From Mycocentrospora acerina (lineage: Eukaryota; Ascomycota; Dothideomycetes; Pleosporales): a DNA stretch of 64,000 nt. The position numbers were made by a program, and so were the translations under genes. The DNA is taken from assembly GCA_022701365.1 (NCBI GenBank), contig JAKUHH010000201.1:496001-560000 (forward strand). Direction: 5' to 3'. Of this stretch, positions 24,399 through 33,197 are shown piece after piece; position 1 is the first letter of the stretch, and each line of letters begins with the position of its first letter. The notes under the pieces are model-generated. The model saw nothing but the letters and a program-made list of their open reading frames with translations. It did not search any database and was not told the origin of the DNA.

Positions 24399-25190
24399 TT
24401 ATACCTTGCAAACAAGCAAGCAACCATGTGTTTGGCGTTTTTGGGGGAAACATGGCATTTTGCATACATACCGTAGTTGTAGTAACTGGCGTTTCTTCCT
24501 TCGCGCGCGAACACACACACACACAGGCACCAAAGCGGGGCTCCATGTAGAAATGTACATTATATACTCAACTATTTCCTCTGCCTACTTCTTTTCCTCT
24601 CTACTCCCACCTCTTACTATTTCTCTCTCTCTCCCTACGTACCAAGTAAACCCCATCCTTACCCCTACAAGGAAAAATCCCCGACACACGTGCTTCCCCC
24701 CCCCCCCGTTCCAATCCGTTCCATTCCCTCCCGCGATCGATAAGATCGATCCGCGGAGCCCCCCTCCCAAAACTTCCATTTCTTTCTTCCTTACATACTT
24801 ACCACTTACACTAGTTGTAGATACCCAGCCCGCTTCGCACCCCTGTCCAACTACGTCAAGCGTCCGACGAGGGGGGGAAGGGTAGATGCAAGATGAGGTA
24901 AGGTAAGGTGAGTAAGTATTCCGCCATACATACATAAATACATAGCTTGCTTGCTTGCAGGTAGATAGCTGGCTAGCTAGTTGGCTAGTGGGGTGTGCCT
25001 GCCGTCCTAACCCCCTCCCCCCCTCCCCCTCTATCGATCTCGCAAGCTCAGGGTAGCTAGCACGCCATTTGCGCGGCATATCGCACCAAGAAGCTGCGGG
25101 ATGGTGTGATTTGATTGTACTTTTCTTTCTTTCCCGACGGCGGCGGGATGGATAAGCTGGGTTGGCGTGATCGGGAAGGGGGAAAAAAGA

Positions 25191-25208
25191 TGGGTGGGTG
25201 GGTGGGTA
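25191..25208. repeat. GGGT tetranucleotide repeat
   Basis: Four to five TGGG/GGGT units are present. G-rich runs of this kind could form a G-quadruplex; this is inference only. Confidence 0.85.
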
Positions 25209-25513
25209 TGTAAGTGGTGAGGGAGGGAGGGGTACATATATAAAGGCCGATTGGGGGGGGAGAGGGAACGTAGGATTACTACTTTTATATATATATCTGA
25301 TTGGACTTTTTTTTGGCGACCAACTTGCTGCTTGAATTGTACAATTCGACTTTTTTTTAATAGGGAAGGTGAATAAGTCGGATACTTGATTTAATTGTTG
25401 GAAATACAATTGAATTGGTCAAAATTGAACGGCATACAAGATAGAAGAGAGTAATCTCCATTGTTTCCGTCGTCGTTGTCGTCGTCATCGTCGATTCAAA
25501 CTACCTATTCACA

Positions 25514-26873
25514 ATGGCCCCCGCACTCACCACCTCCGCCGCCGCTGCGGCGCCACACACCTTCCCCTCCAAGCCCGCGCCGAAATCAATCTTCCCAGAC
25601 GGAATCCGCACGTCGGGCCAACACGATCCGCTGTACGACCAGCTCCGCCCATACTCTGCATTTCCGCGTGAAATCACGGGTCCCACAGCGTGGAACAAGG
25701 CCGAGTATGAGAACAACCCGGAGCGATGGACGCACCACTTTTCCGAGGCGGAGATTCGCGAGATTAGCGCTGCGGCAGATGCGTTTATTGCATCGGGGAC
25801 GCCGCTGACGGGGATTTCGAGGGAGAGGTTTGAGCTCCCAGAGTTTAAGGGTTTCTTGGAGGTGTTGAAGAGGGAGTTGGTGGACGGGAAGGGGTTTATT
25901 CTTTTCAAGGGTTTCCCCGTCAAGGAGTGGGGGAATGCAAAGAGCGCTGGTTAGTCCTGCCCTGTCTTTTTCTTTCCTTCCTTGAAATGCAATGGTGGAG
26001 TTGCGGTTGAGACGCGTGCTAATATGAAATATACAGTTGCATACATGGGCCTGGGCACCTACTTGGGTTACTTCGTCTCGCAAAACTCTCGCGGCCATGT
26101 CCTCGGACACGTCAAGGACTTGGGCGAAGACGCGACGCAAATCGACAAGGTGCGCATCTACCGCACCAACGCACGGCAATTCTTCCACGCCGACGACTCC
26201 GATCTCGTGGGCTTGTTGTGCATTGCAAAGGCGCTTGAGGGTGGTGAAAGCGACCTTGTTAGCAGCCACAGCGTCTGGAACGTCTTGCAAAAGGAACACC
26301 CTGATGTGGCCGAGTTGCTAACCAAGCCCATCTGGTACTTTGACCGCAAGGGCGAGGTTAGTGAGGGAGAGCAGGGGTGGATTCGCACAAGTGTGTTTTA
26401 TTTGGAGACGGGAGAGAACGGTAGAGTGTATTCCAAGTATGTCTCTTTTCCCTTCCCTCTCTTTCGTTCCATCCTTGGAGATTTAGAACAATGGCTAACA
26501 CACACATAGGTGGGACCCATACTACGTGCGCTCCTTGACTCGATTCAGCGACGCGGGACTCATCCCCGCGCTGTCAGAGGAACAGCAGCGCGCTGCTCAG
26601 ATCCTCGAGGACACGTGCTTGCGTCTGGCGCTACACATGATTCTCGATATTGGTGACATCCAGTTCCTGTCGAACAACCATGTGTTGCATGCCCGCACAG
26701 CGTACAAGGACTTCCCGCCGCCAGCGCCACGGAGGCATCTGATGAGGCTGTGGCTAAGCACGCCCGAGGATGAGGGTGGCTGGAAGCTGCCATTCCACGA
26801 TAGCAAGGAGAAGAAGAGGGGAGGTATTCAGGTCAACGACACACCGCCTGTTGCGCCTGAAGATGCGGAGTAG
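25514..26873 (+). CDS. TauD/TfdA-like Fe(II)/2-oxoglutarate dioxygenase
   Basis: Three exons, 25514-25949, 26037-26436 and 26510-26873, with GT-AG introns of 87 and 73 bases, encode 399 residues. The iron ligand motif H-x-D is visible as FFHADDSD near residue 195. The distal His is in NNHVLHARTAY, and the 2-oxoglutarate-binding Arg lies in RRHLMRLWLS. The central YMGLGTYLGYFVSQNSRGHV is typical of the fungal TauD-like (clavaminate-synthase-like) subgroup. Such enzymes hydroxylate or desulfonate small molecules; the substrate here cannot be told. The N-terminal 20 residues are Ala/Pro-rich, without a clear targeting signal. The gene stands alone, so no pathway is implied. Confidence 0.88.
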
Positions 26874-27267
26874 AAGTCTCGTAGATCTGTAGAGGGTTGA
26901 GACTGCTCATTTAGCAATCAACACCTAAAGTCTTAGCAAATACAAACACAAATTAGCTAGAAGCCCTTTAGACGAGACGAGAGAAAAGTGACGGGTCGAA
27001 AGAAAGAAAGAAGCGCATCGATGCGGTATCGATGTTGATTTCGTGTACATATGTGTACTCCTCCCGTGCGCATACCCAATCCCCTGAAACGCCGTGCATG
27101 CTGTCTGAGTGACCGATCCAAGCGTGGTCGTAAAACGCATCAACCTGCGATGTCTTCATCTCACACCAAGTCGCATGCCCTGTGCTTTTCGCATCACACA
27201 CACGCACAAGCTGCAACTCTGGTCTGTTTGTCTTTCGCTGAGCCATTCCCTCACACGCCCCTAGCAT
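26874..27267. other. Convergent intergenic region
   Basis: It lies between the dioxygenase and SMD1 3' ends. I see probable UTR sequence only, including an AAAGAAAGAAAGAAG run near 27000. Confidence 0.5.
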
Positions 27268-27921
27268 CTAGAATCCCCGGCCTCGTCCCCGACCGCCACC
27301 TCCACCACGGCCACGGCCTCCACCACCACCACCGCGGCCTCCGCCTCGGCCTCCTCCGCGACCTCCTCCACCACGGGGAGCACCGCGATCCGCACCCTCT
27401 TTCCTTGCCTTGTTCTTGGGCTTCGGCGCGTCGTCGATGAGCAGCGTGTCAAGCGGTAACGAGTCGGGCAGGATAATGTATCGGACGGTTGAGCCGCGGA
27501 CGGTCATTGTGTCGAGGGCTACAGTGTCGCGGCCCTTGGGCGTGTATTTGACTGCTCGGAGCGCGACGTTCATGAGAGGCGAGACGGAAGTGATGGTTCC
27601 GTTTACGATTGTGCCTGGGTTGGGTTAGTTTGGGTTGCGCATCTTTGCTATGGGGAGAACAGGGTTGGTTTAGAGCTTCTGCGCGACGTGCAACAGGCGC
27701 GTAGACTCGAGAGCAAGGGACGACTCAGCGGCGCTCAAGGCACAGCAGATGAATGGGGAAAGTACAGCAAAAGAAAGGGAAAAGAAAAGAAGCAGCCTAC
27801 CATTCTTGAGTTCGACGGTAACAGTCTCATTCTGGCACTTCATAAGAAACCTGCACGAAGCCGTCAGCCAGCTATAGCTTCACCCATTTCCCACGTCCCC
27901 TACACACCTGACGAGCTTCAT
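27268..27921 (-). CDS. SMD1: Small nuclear ribonucleoprotein Sm D1
   Basis: I reconstruct three exons: 27908-27921 (14 bases), 27801-27850 and 27268-27614. Introns are 57 and 186 bases. The product has 136 residues: MKLVRFLMKCQNETVTVELK, then NGTIVNGTITSVSPLMNVAL, then the Sm2 part with VRGSTVRYIILPDSLPLDTL. This matches SmD1, a core component of spliceosomal U snRNPs. The tail from about residue 105 is made of RG/GGRG repeats, the expected target for arginine methylation and SMN-type assembly. The first coding exon is only 14 bases, so simple open-frame scanning misses the N-terminus. Confidence 0.95.
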
Positions 27922-28985
27922 GATTGCTGATTTTGGGCTTTGCGCGACTGCAGAGCTGGAGTTGTCGGATTCGGTGTCCGAGGTTTGCGGCGGTCAATGG
28001 GTCTGCTGGTGCTGGGATGTGATGTCGGCGTGGGGAAGCTCCAGTAGGGAAATTGCGCATCGCAACGTCTTGGCGTATGCGCTAGGGCCAGGCTGCGAAT
28101 GGCACGTGCAGAGACATTCACTGATGGATGTATAGGTTGGACGTGAAGATTTCTGGGCTGGTTCGTTGAATTGTGCAGAGCAGGTTGTGTCCTGTCTTTC
28201 AAAATTTATTTGAACCCGCGTCTATGCCCTCGTCACCAAGCTATCCCTCTGTGTGCTGCTGTAACTATGCTATGCTCTCAAGACAACCGCGAACGTACAC
28301 ACCCAATCTGTCGAAAGATAATATACGACGCTAGGCTAGTATATGATAAGATTTAAATGATTGATTGATTGAACAACCATATGGAGAAGGTATAAGACTA
28401 ATCCAAATGTCCTGTCGTGGCCAGGGTGCCTGGATCCTTAGGCATGAACTTCAACACAACCATAGTGTACCACGACTTGAAATGAAGTACCACCCCTCTC
28501 GCCAAATTACTCCTCCGTCGTTAAAAAACTCCACGGTAGCCTCACAGGCATCGGCGTCGGAGCCCCACGACTTGATATTTAAGTCAGCCATTTTGAAGAT
28601 TGTTTAAACAGCAGTAATTGGATGGGTGGGCAATTCGCATCGCGATCTGTATGACGATCGATACGATGAGTAGGAGTCCTTGTTTCACCATCAATGGTCT
28701 TGTATGCGAAAGACTGCGGGATGTGCAGTGTATAACACTCGTCATGCAACGCATGCACTGATCGAGAGGATACAGAGTGTTGGCTCCAGAGGTTGTGGTA
28801 ATGAAGCTCAGTGCTGAGGCAACAATACTCAAAGTCTTTTGATGTGGTTCTGCATCTGCAGCCAAGTCAGGAAGACTGTATAAGAGTCCTGGGCATCCAA
28901 CTTTGGACGGCAACCACGGTGGATTGGTCTTGGAGACCCTCTTAACGATGTTCTCAAAGACACCCTCGAGAACCCCCCCACCAAC
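27922..28985. other. Intergenic interval upstream of SMD1
   Basis: The stretch lies between the SMD1 start and the 3' end of MTQ2, both on the minus strand. It should carry the SMD1 promoter. Short open frames here have no recognisable features. Confidence 0.5.
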
Positions 28986-29762
28986 TCAGTCGGCGGCATT
29001 CTTCCATACCCTCACAATCTGGAGCTTCTCCCAGCCCGCCTTTTGCCCACTGGACCCTACAGTCACAGCTTCCCACCCAGCACCCCACCCTCTTATCCGC
29101 TGCTTTACCACCTCTGGTTTATTCTGCGCACACAGCAGCACATATGCAACCCCCCTCCCCTCACTCAACACCTCTGGTATCTGCTCCAACATCCTATTCG
29201 TAACCACCATACCATCCTCCCCCCCAGCATACGACAGCTCCAGCAAATACGAGTCCTGCTCAAACGACGTCTTGTCCCTGCCCGCAGGGAGCGCATTATA
29301 ATCATCATGGCGGGCCAGATCCGGCAGCTCAGCAGGGACATAGGGCGGATTGAAGACAAAGACATCGACGGAGCGCGGGCGCAGCACCGACGCCAAATCG
29401 CCATTCACTACATCCAGGAAGACGCTCCTTGTGCGCGCCTCCCGCTGCTCCTGAACCGCATGTCGAACCGTCTGCGACGCCGCCCGGCAGGCAAAGCTGT
29501 TAATGTCAGTCCCCAGGGTGAGCACATCGTGCCGCCCGAATATCGCGCCTGCATTGGCAGCGACAAACGCAAGCACCACGCCAGAGCCAACGCCTACTTC
29601 GAGCACCAGCGGCGGGGCTGGCGAAGCCGTCTGCGCGAACCGAGCTTGCAGGAACGCGGCTTCCGAGGCTGACGAGAGCGTGTCCAGAAGCAGATACGAG
29701 TCTTCTGCCGGCTCGTAGACGCGGTCGAAGCAGACGTGGGACGTCGAAGGCGTGGGAAGCAT
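28986..29762 (-). CDS. MTQ2: eRF1 glutamine methyltransferase catalytic subunit Mtq2 (HemK2/N6AMT1 family)
   Basis: A single exon encodes 258 residues. The N-terminus VCFDRVYEPAEDSYLLLDTL is typical of the family. The S-adenosylmethionine site is VLEVGVGSGVVLAFVAANAG (motif I). The catalytic NPPY is in DVFVFNPPYVPAELPD near residue 137. The family methylates the Gln of the GGQ motif in translation release factor eRF1, with Trm112 as partner; this is known for yeast Mtq2 and inferred here. The start is the first ATG, and the gene is divergent from SDHAF3, 245 bases away. The length is slightly above yeast Mtq2 (221) because of an inserted Ala-rich stretch near residues 35-50. Confidence 0.93.
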   Translation of the reverse strand: MLPTPSTSHVCFDRVYEPAEDSYLLLDTLSSASEAAFLQARFAQTASPAPPLVLEVGVGSGVVLAFVAANAGAIFGRHDVLTLGTDINSFACRAASQTVRHAVQEQREARTRSVFLDVVNGDLASVLRPRSVDVFVFNPPYVPAELPDLARHDDYNALPAGRDKTSFEQDSYLLELSYAGGEDGMVVTNRMLEQIPEVLSEGRGVAYVLLCAQNKPEVVKQRIRGWGAGWEAVTVGSSGQKAGWEKLQIVRVWKNAAD

Positions 29763-30007
29763 GGCTTTGGGGGCGGGATCTTTTTTTGGCGTGGCTTCGA
29801 TGCGCCAGGCGCAAGGTTAGGGTGGGTGAGTGGGGGAGGAGAGCAAGAGCCAATGGGCGCTAACGGAGCTATGCTATGCCGAAGAGTTGACTGAGGTCAT
29901 CGTTGCTCGTTGCGGACTAATCAATTCATCACTCGCTTTCTGCATCGAACATCTGCGGTCATCTATCCAGAATTTTCAATCAGTCTTTATATAATAAAGA
30001 AATAAAT

Positions 30008-30558
30008 ATGAGGCCCTGTACGAGACTCCTGGCCGTGGCGACGGACGCAGGTTCCTCGCGGCCCTTCAGACCAGCACCAATGGCTTTGCTACCTCCAATT
30101 CCCCTCTACCGACGTCTACTACGCTCACATCGAAAGAGACTGGGGGTCGAGGAGCGCGTGCTGGGTGATATGTACATCAAAGCCGAGTTCAGGGCTCATA
30201 GGGACATTGAGAATCCGGTTCAAATCGTGAGGTCATCGAGTGCTGCAAGAGAGAAGAAGCTGGTGTTAACGTTGGGTTAGATTGGTTTCCTCACAGAGTG
30301 GCAATTGTACGCGCAAATGCTCGAGGGCGACTCTTGGAGAGGGGAGAAAATGGACAAGACGAAGATTGACAAGATGAGCGGTATGCGTGGTTGCTCTTCT
30401 CTTGTTGTTCCTAATTGTGGGCTAATTGAAGAGCAGATCAGCAGATTGGGCAACTGTACGAGCTCATGCAACAGATTAAGAAGAAAGACCAGGAAGATGG
30501 GGCCGACGCTGCCGAAGCTGCGGCACTTGCTGATGATAATTCAAAGCCAGGGCAGTGA
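30008..30558 (+). CDS. SDH7: Succinate dehydrogenase assembly factor 3 (Sdh7/ACN9, LYR family)
   Basis: Three exons, 30008-30226, 30281-30380 and 30437-30558, with introns of 54 and 56 bases, give 146 residues. The LYR motif is in IPLYRRLLRSHRKRL near residue 32. It is followed by LGDMYIKAEFRAHRDIENPV and, after the first junction, IIGFLTEWQLYAQMLEGD, all hallmarks of ACN9/SDHAF3. The N-terminal 25 residues are basic and Ser/Ala-rich, as expected for a mitochondrial presequence. The protein protects the iron-sulfur subunit Sdh2 during complex II assembly. The tail is Asp/Ala-rich. The open frame from the first ATG runs past the first donor, so the unspliced version is wrong. Confidence 0.93.
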
Positions 30559-30829
30559 TTGCATACTTGTGAATCTTTGGCCTACTTCTTCGTTGCCCGT
30601 TGCTCGTTGCTCAGGGACAAACGAGGCATACTTCACGACGCCAAACTTCAATCCGTAAACGACATGCTTCACATGTTTCTGGAGAGTGTACTATATTTAC
30701 TTCAGCCATGTATCAATTATTTCATCGACATCCTGTCCCGTCCGCTCCCACCGGCAGTTTTCACGTCTACACCATATCCTTATCAGTTTCCCATCTACTT
30801 GACCGTTTGACACTCATCTCCCCCTCAAT

Positions 30830-31402
30830 ATGTGCGGCTGCACTCTCTACGACTCGCCAACCTGCGGCCACTCTTGGATTTCGATGAGCCAACCCTGTGG
30901 CTTCCTCTCAGATCTCCTCAACTGCCCCCATCGCCAAACCTACCAGACCCTCATCGCACCCCCGATGACCTGTCCCATGTGCAACGGTGGCTTTGCCGAT
31001 CGGGAGACGATCGAAATGGTGCAAGGGCCCTGGGGCTGCAACCAGATGATCCGCAACCAGGTCGGCGGCAACTATGCAGTGCCCGGGCACTGGGGCAATG
31101 CGCCACTTGAAACGAGTAACTGGAACAACGCAGCAATGATCTCGAACAACTGGGGTAGTCGTGCCATGGTTCCTGCTAATGGACCTAGGTACGACCACCG
31201 ACTAGGTGGACCGCATGGTTCTGTCCCGTTGATCTGCAATGGCTATAACGATGGGGTTATTGTTGATGAAGGGCTGATTCACGGTTACGAGCGGGATTTT
31301 GGGAGAACCGGGAGGAGGACTAGAAGGATCAAGCACAAGAGCTCGCACTATCGTGAGTACCATAGGTCGACGAGGCCAGCGACCAACTGCGTAGTCATGT
31401 GA
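30830..31402 (+). CDS. Small Cys-rich fungal protein with C-terminal CaaX box
   Basis: A single exon encodes 190 residues. The first 52 residues have the Cys/His spacing C2, C4, C12-x-H14, C23, C32-x-H34, C48-x-x-C51. This resembles a family of short fungal proteins that begin MC and contain a CGH motif, and it probably binds zinc. The middle (residues 65-150) is rich in N, G and W. The end has a basic region (RRTRRIKHK and further Arg) followed by CVVM, which fits a CaaX farnesylation signal with a polybasic stretch. Prenylation and membrane attachment are inference. No specific function is known to me. It is followed by an intergenic stretch and PKR1 on the same strand. Confidence 0.7.
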   Translation: MCGCTLYDSPTCGHSWISMSQPCGFLSDLLNCPHRQTYQTLIAPPMTCPMCNGGFADRETIEMVQGPWGCNQMIRNQVGGNYAVPGHWGNAPLETSNWNNAAMISNNWGSRAMVPANGPRYDHRLGGPHGSVPLICNGYNDGVIVDEGLIHGYERDFGRTGRRTRRIKHKSSHYREYHRSTRPATNCVVM

Positions 31403-32065
31403 GCATAGAGCGAGCGTGCGTGCATGGTGTTGTGTGTTTGTATGGGAGCTCATGGCAGTGCATAGTAGGACTTGAAGTTGAATTCAACCTAGGGTCCATG
31501 GTCACGAGCGCCATAGGATCCCCCCAAATGCAGGGCCCCGTCTCTACATAGTAAACTTAATCTGGGAGCTGTGCATGTGAGACTGCGGGCCAATCACAGG
31601 CGGGCCAGAGACGGGGCCAGAGAAGCGCTCCTGCCGACGCACGCCAGCCCCGCGACACGTCCAAGCCAGGCAAAGCAAGCTGCCGTCTTGCACGCAGCTG
31701 CTCCGCCAGCTTACACTGGCCCTCCCAGCCTCTCCCGTTTGCTGCCGCAGCTACGTCAGTCACGCACCTCAGAGGACAACATTGCACCGCCGTGTACTCC
31801 ATCGTAGAAACAACAAAAATCTGTCCAGTTTGCCAGGCAACAGCAGCAGCGGGGCCCTATATTGCACAAGCCTAGCAGGCCTGTCGTTTCTCTTCACACC
31901 TCACACCTCACACCTCACACTTTACACGGCTAGCTAAGCTCTGTGAACAGCTACCCCTCACCACATAGGCTGCACACTACACACTGCATACTGCATACTC
32001 CATTCTCTCTCTGTGTGTATATAAATATATATATATTCGTTTATATACACACCCACACACCCACC
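31403..32065. promoter_or_regulatory. Intergenic region with PKR1 promoter
   Basis: It contains four copies of a TCACACC heptamer (31894-31920), a CATACTG/CACACTG run (31974-31999), and an AT-rich block TATAAATATATATATATT near 32020-32037 ahead of the PKR1 ATG. I see no gene. Confidence 0.5.
31894..31920. repeat. TCACACC heptamer repeat
   Basis: About four perfect tandem copies of a 7-base unit lie upstream of PKR1. Confidence 0.9.
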
Positions 32066-32659
32066 ATGCCGTCCTTTTTCGAGAACCTATGGCTCTCCAT
32101 CTTCACGCCCGGTCCCACGCCAACGCTCCTCGTCGCAACAAATGCGTCCTTTGCCGCCCTGCAAGCCCTGTTCCTGGCCATGCTCATTGCCACCCGCAGC
32201 ATACACTTCATCATCCTGTCCTTTCTGAGCGCCGGCCTGTGGTGGAGCATCAACTGGTTCGCAGCCGAGATCCGCGCCGCGCAGGCAAAAGAAGAGGAGG
32301 CAAAGCGCATCCGGGAGGCGTGGCGCGGGGAAAAGAGCAGCAAGGGCAAAGGGGGAGATGAGGGCGAGGCGATGGATTCTGGCGACGACACGGAGATTGA
32401 TGGCGAGGGGCAGGTGGGGCAGGTCAAGAAGAGCGTGCGCATTGAGCGGCCGGGTGAGACGAGGGCAAGGGAGGAGACGCCCAAGCCTGAGTTGGGGGGT
32501 GGGGGACCGGCGGCGGCGAGCACGACGGGGGCAAAGGTCAGCCTGGCGCCGCTGGTGGATGATGCGCTGAAGAAGAGGAAGGGGCTGGCCGAGTCGACGG
32601 GGGATTTGAGCACGGATTCCGAGTGGGAGAAGCTGTCCGAGGACAGCGAGGGCAGGTGA
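32066..32659 (+). CDS. PKR1: V-ATPase assembly factor Pkr1
   Basis: The frame is open further upstream, but the family N-terminus MPSFFENLWLSIFTPGPTPT begins at the ATG at 32066, giving 197 residues. Two membrane segments follow: ASFAALQALFLAMLIATRSI and FIILSFLSAGLWWSINWF. These match the PF08636 Pkr1 family. Yeast Pkr1 is an ER membrane protein that helps assemble the V0 sector of the vacuolar ATPase. The remaining 115 residues form a charged, probably disordered cytosolic tail (KAKEEEAKR-type helix, then acidic and Gly-rich stretches, ending DSEWEKLSEDSEGR). This tail makes it longer than yeast Pkr1 (122). Confidence 0.88.
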   Translation: MPSFFENLWLSIFTPGPTPTLLVATNASFAALQALFLAMLIATRSIHFIILSFLSAGLWWSINWFAAEIRAAQAKEEEAKRIREAWRGEKSSKGKGGDEGEAMDSGDDTEIDGEGQVGQVKKSVRIERPGETRAREETPKPELGGGGPAAASTTGAKVSLAPLVDDALKKRKGLAESTGDLSTDSEWEKLSEDSEGR

Positions 32660-32769
32660 GAGGAGGTCGAGGTGGATACCCAGCGTAGTTTGTTTAGAGT
32701 TGCGTCTTGTCTTGTTGTGACGAGGAAGAATGTTGTTGATTCTATTGTATGTATGTATCTGATGCGCCG

Positions 32770-32950
32770 TGCCTGAAGCCTAACAATACATGGTGCCTGA
32801 AGTAAAGCTATACACGTTGCTTAGAGTAAAACTATACATATTGCCTGAAGTGTAACTATACATGTTGCCTTAAGTAAAACTATACATGTTGCCCAAAGCG
32901 TAACTAGACATTTCCTGAAGCGAAACTATACATACATATTGCCCAAGTGC
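32770..32950. repeat. 24-base minisatellite, about 7.5 copies
   Basis: Tandem units fit the pattern TGCCTGAAGTAAAACTATAC followed by ATGT, with 10-30 percent divergence between copies. One unit has lost two bases and one has gained four (an extra ACAT). The array lies 110 bases after the PKR1 stop and 250 bases before the AMSH start. Confidence 0.92.
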
Positions 32951-33058
32951 TTGGTTGATTGATTGCCCCACCACGTCATGCTATGTTTCGTCTCATGTCG
33001 GAACGCCTACCATCTCGGTGCGCAGTCGCTCTAGGCAGCCCCGACTCCAAAAAAAAAT

Positions 33059-33101
33059 ACACACACACGCACACACACACACGTACACATACACATACAC
33101 A
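33059..33101. repeat. CA/TACA microsatellite
   Basis: A run of CA dinucleotides passes into TACACA units, preceded by nine A. It lies about 100 bases upstream of the AMSH-type gene start. Confidence 0.9.
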
Positions 33102-33197
33102 TGAAGACGCGTCATCACCGCCCGCGCCGATAGAGGCCCACGACGCTCGACCCCGCCGTCTCCCTCACCAACAACCCCCCGCCCTTCCCCTTCCACA

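Larger units (their letters stand above)
24319..25513. promoter_or_regulatory. Long microsatellite-rich intergenic region, promoter of dioxygenase gene
   Basis: The 1195 bases between POL2 and the dioxygenase gene are unusually rich in simple sequence: GGC repeats near 24371-24397, an AC run near 24511-24524, pyrimidine-rich sequence from 24580 to 24800, 11 C at 24696-24706, GGTAA and CTTG tandem units near 24897-24960, and GGGT units near 25191-25208. A TATATATATAT element lies near 25287 and GTCGTC repeats near 25470. A minus-strand open frame across this stretch is low-complexity and I do not call it a gene. Confidence 0.55.
32660..33197. other. Intergenic region between PKR1 and AMSH gene, repeat-rich
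   Basis: It holds the 24-base minisatellite and a CA microsatellite listed separately. No gene is evident. Confidence 0.6.

Noticed and set aside
24585..25409. Minus-strand open frame of 274 codons in the dioxygenase promoter
   Set aside because: It is low-complexity (SPLTYPPTHPS, GGGG and poly-K type), crosses several microsatellites, and lacks any domain or splice support.
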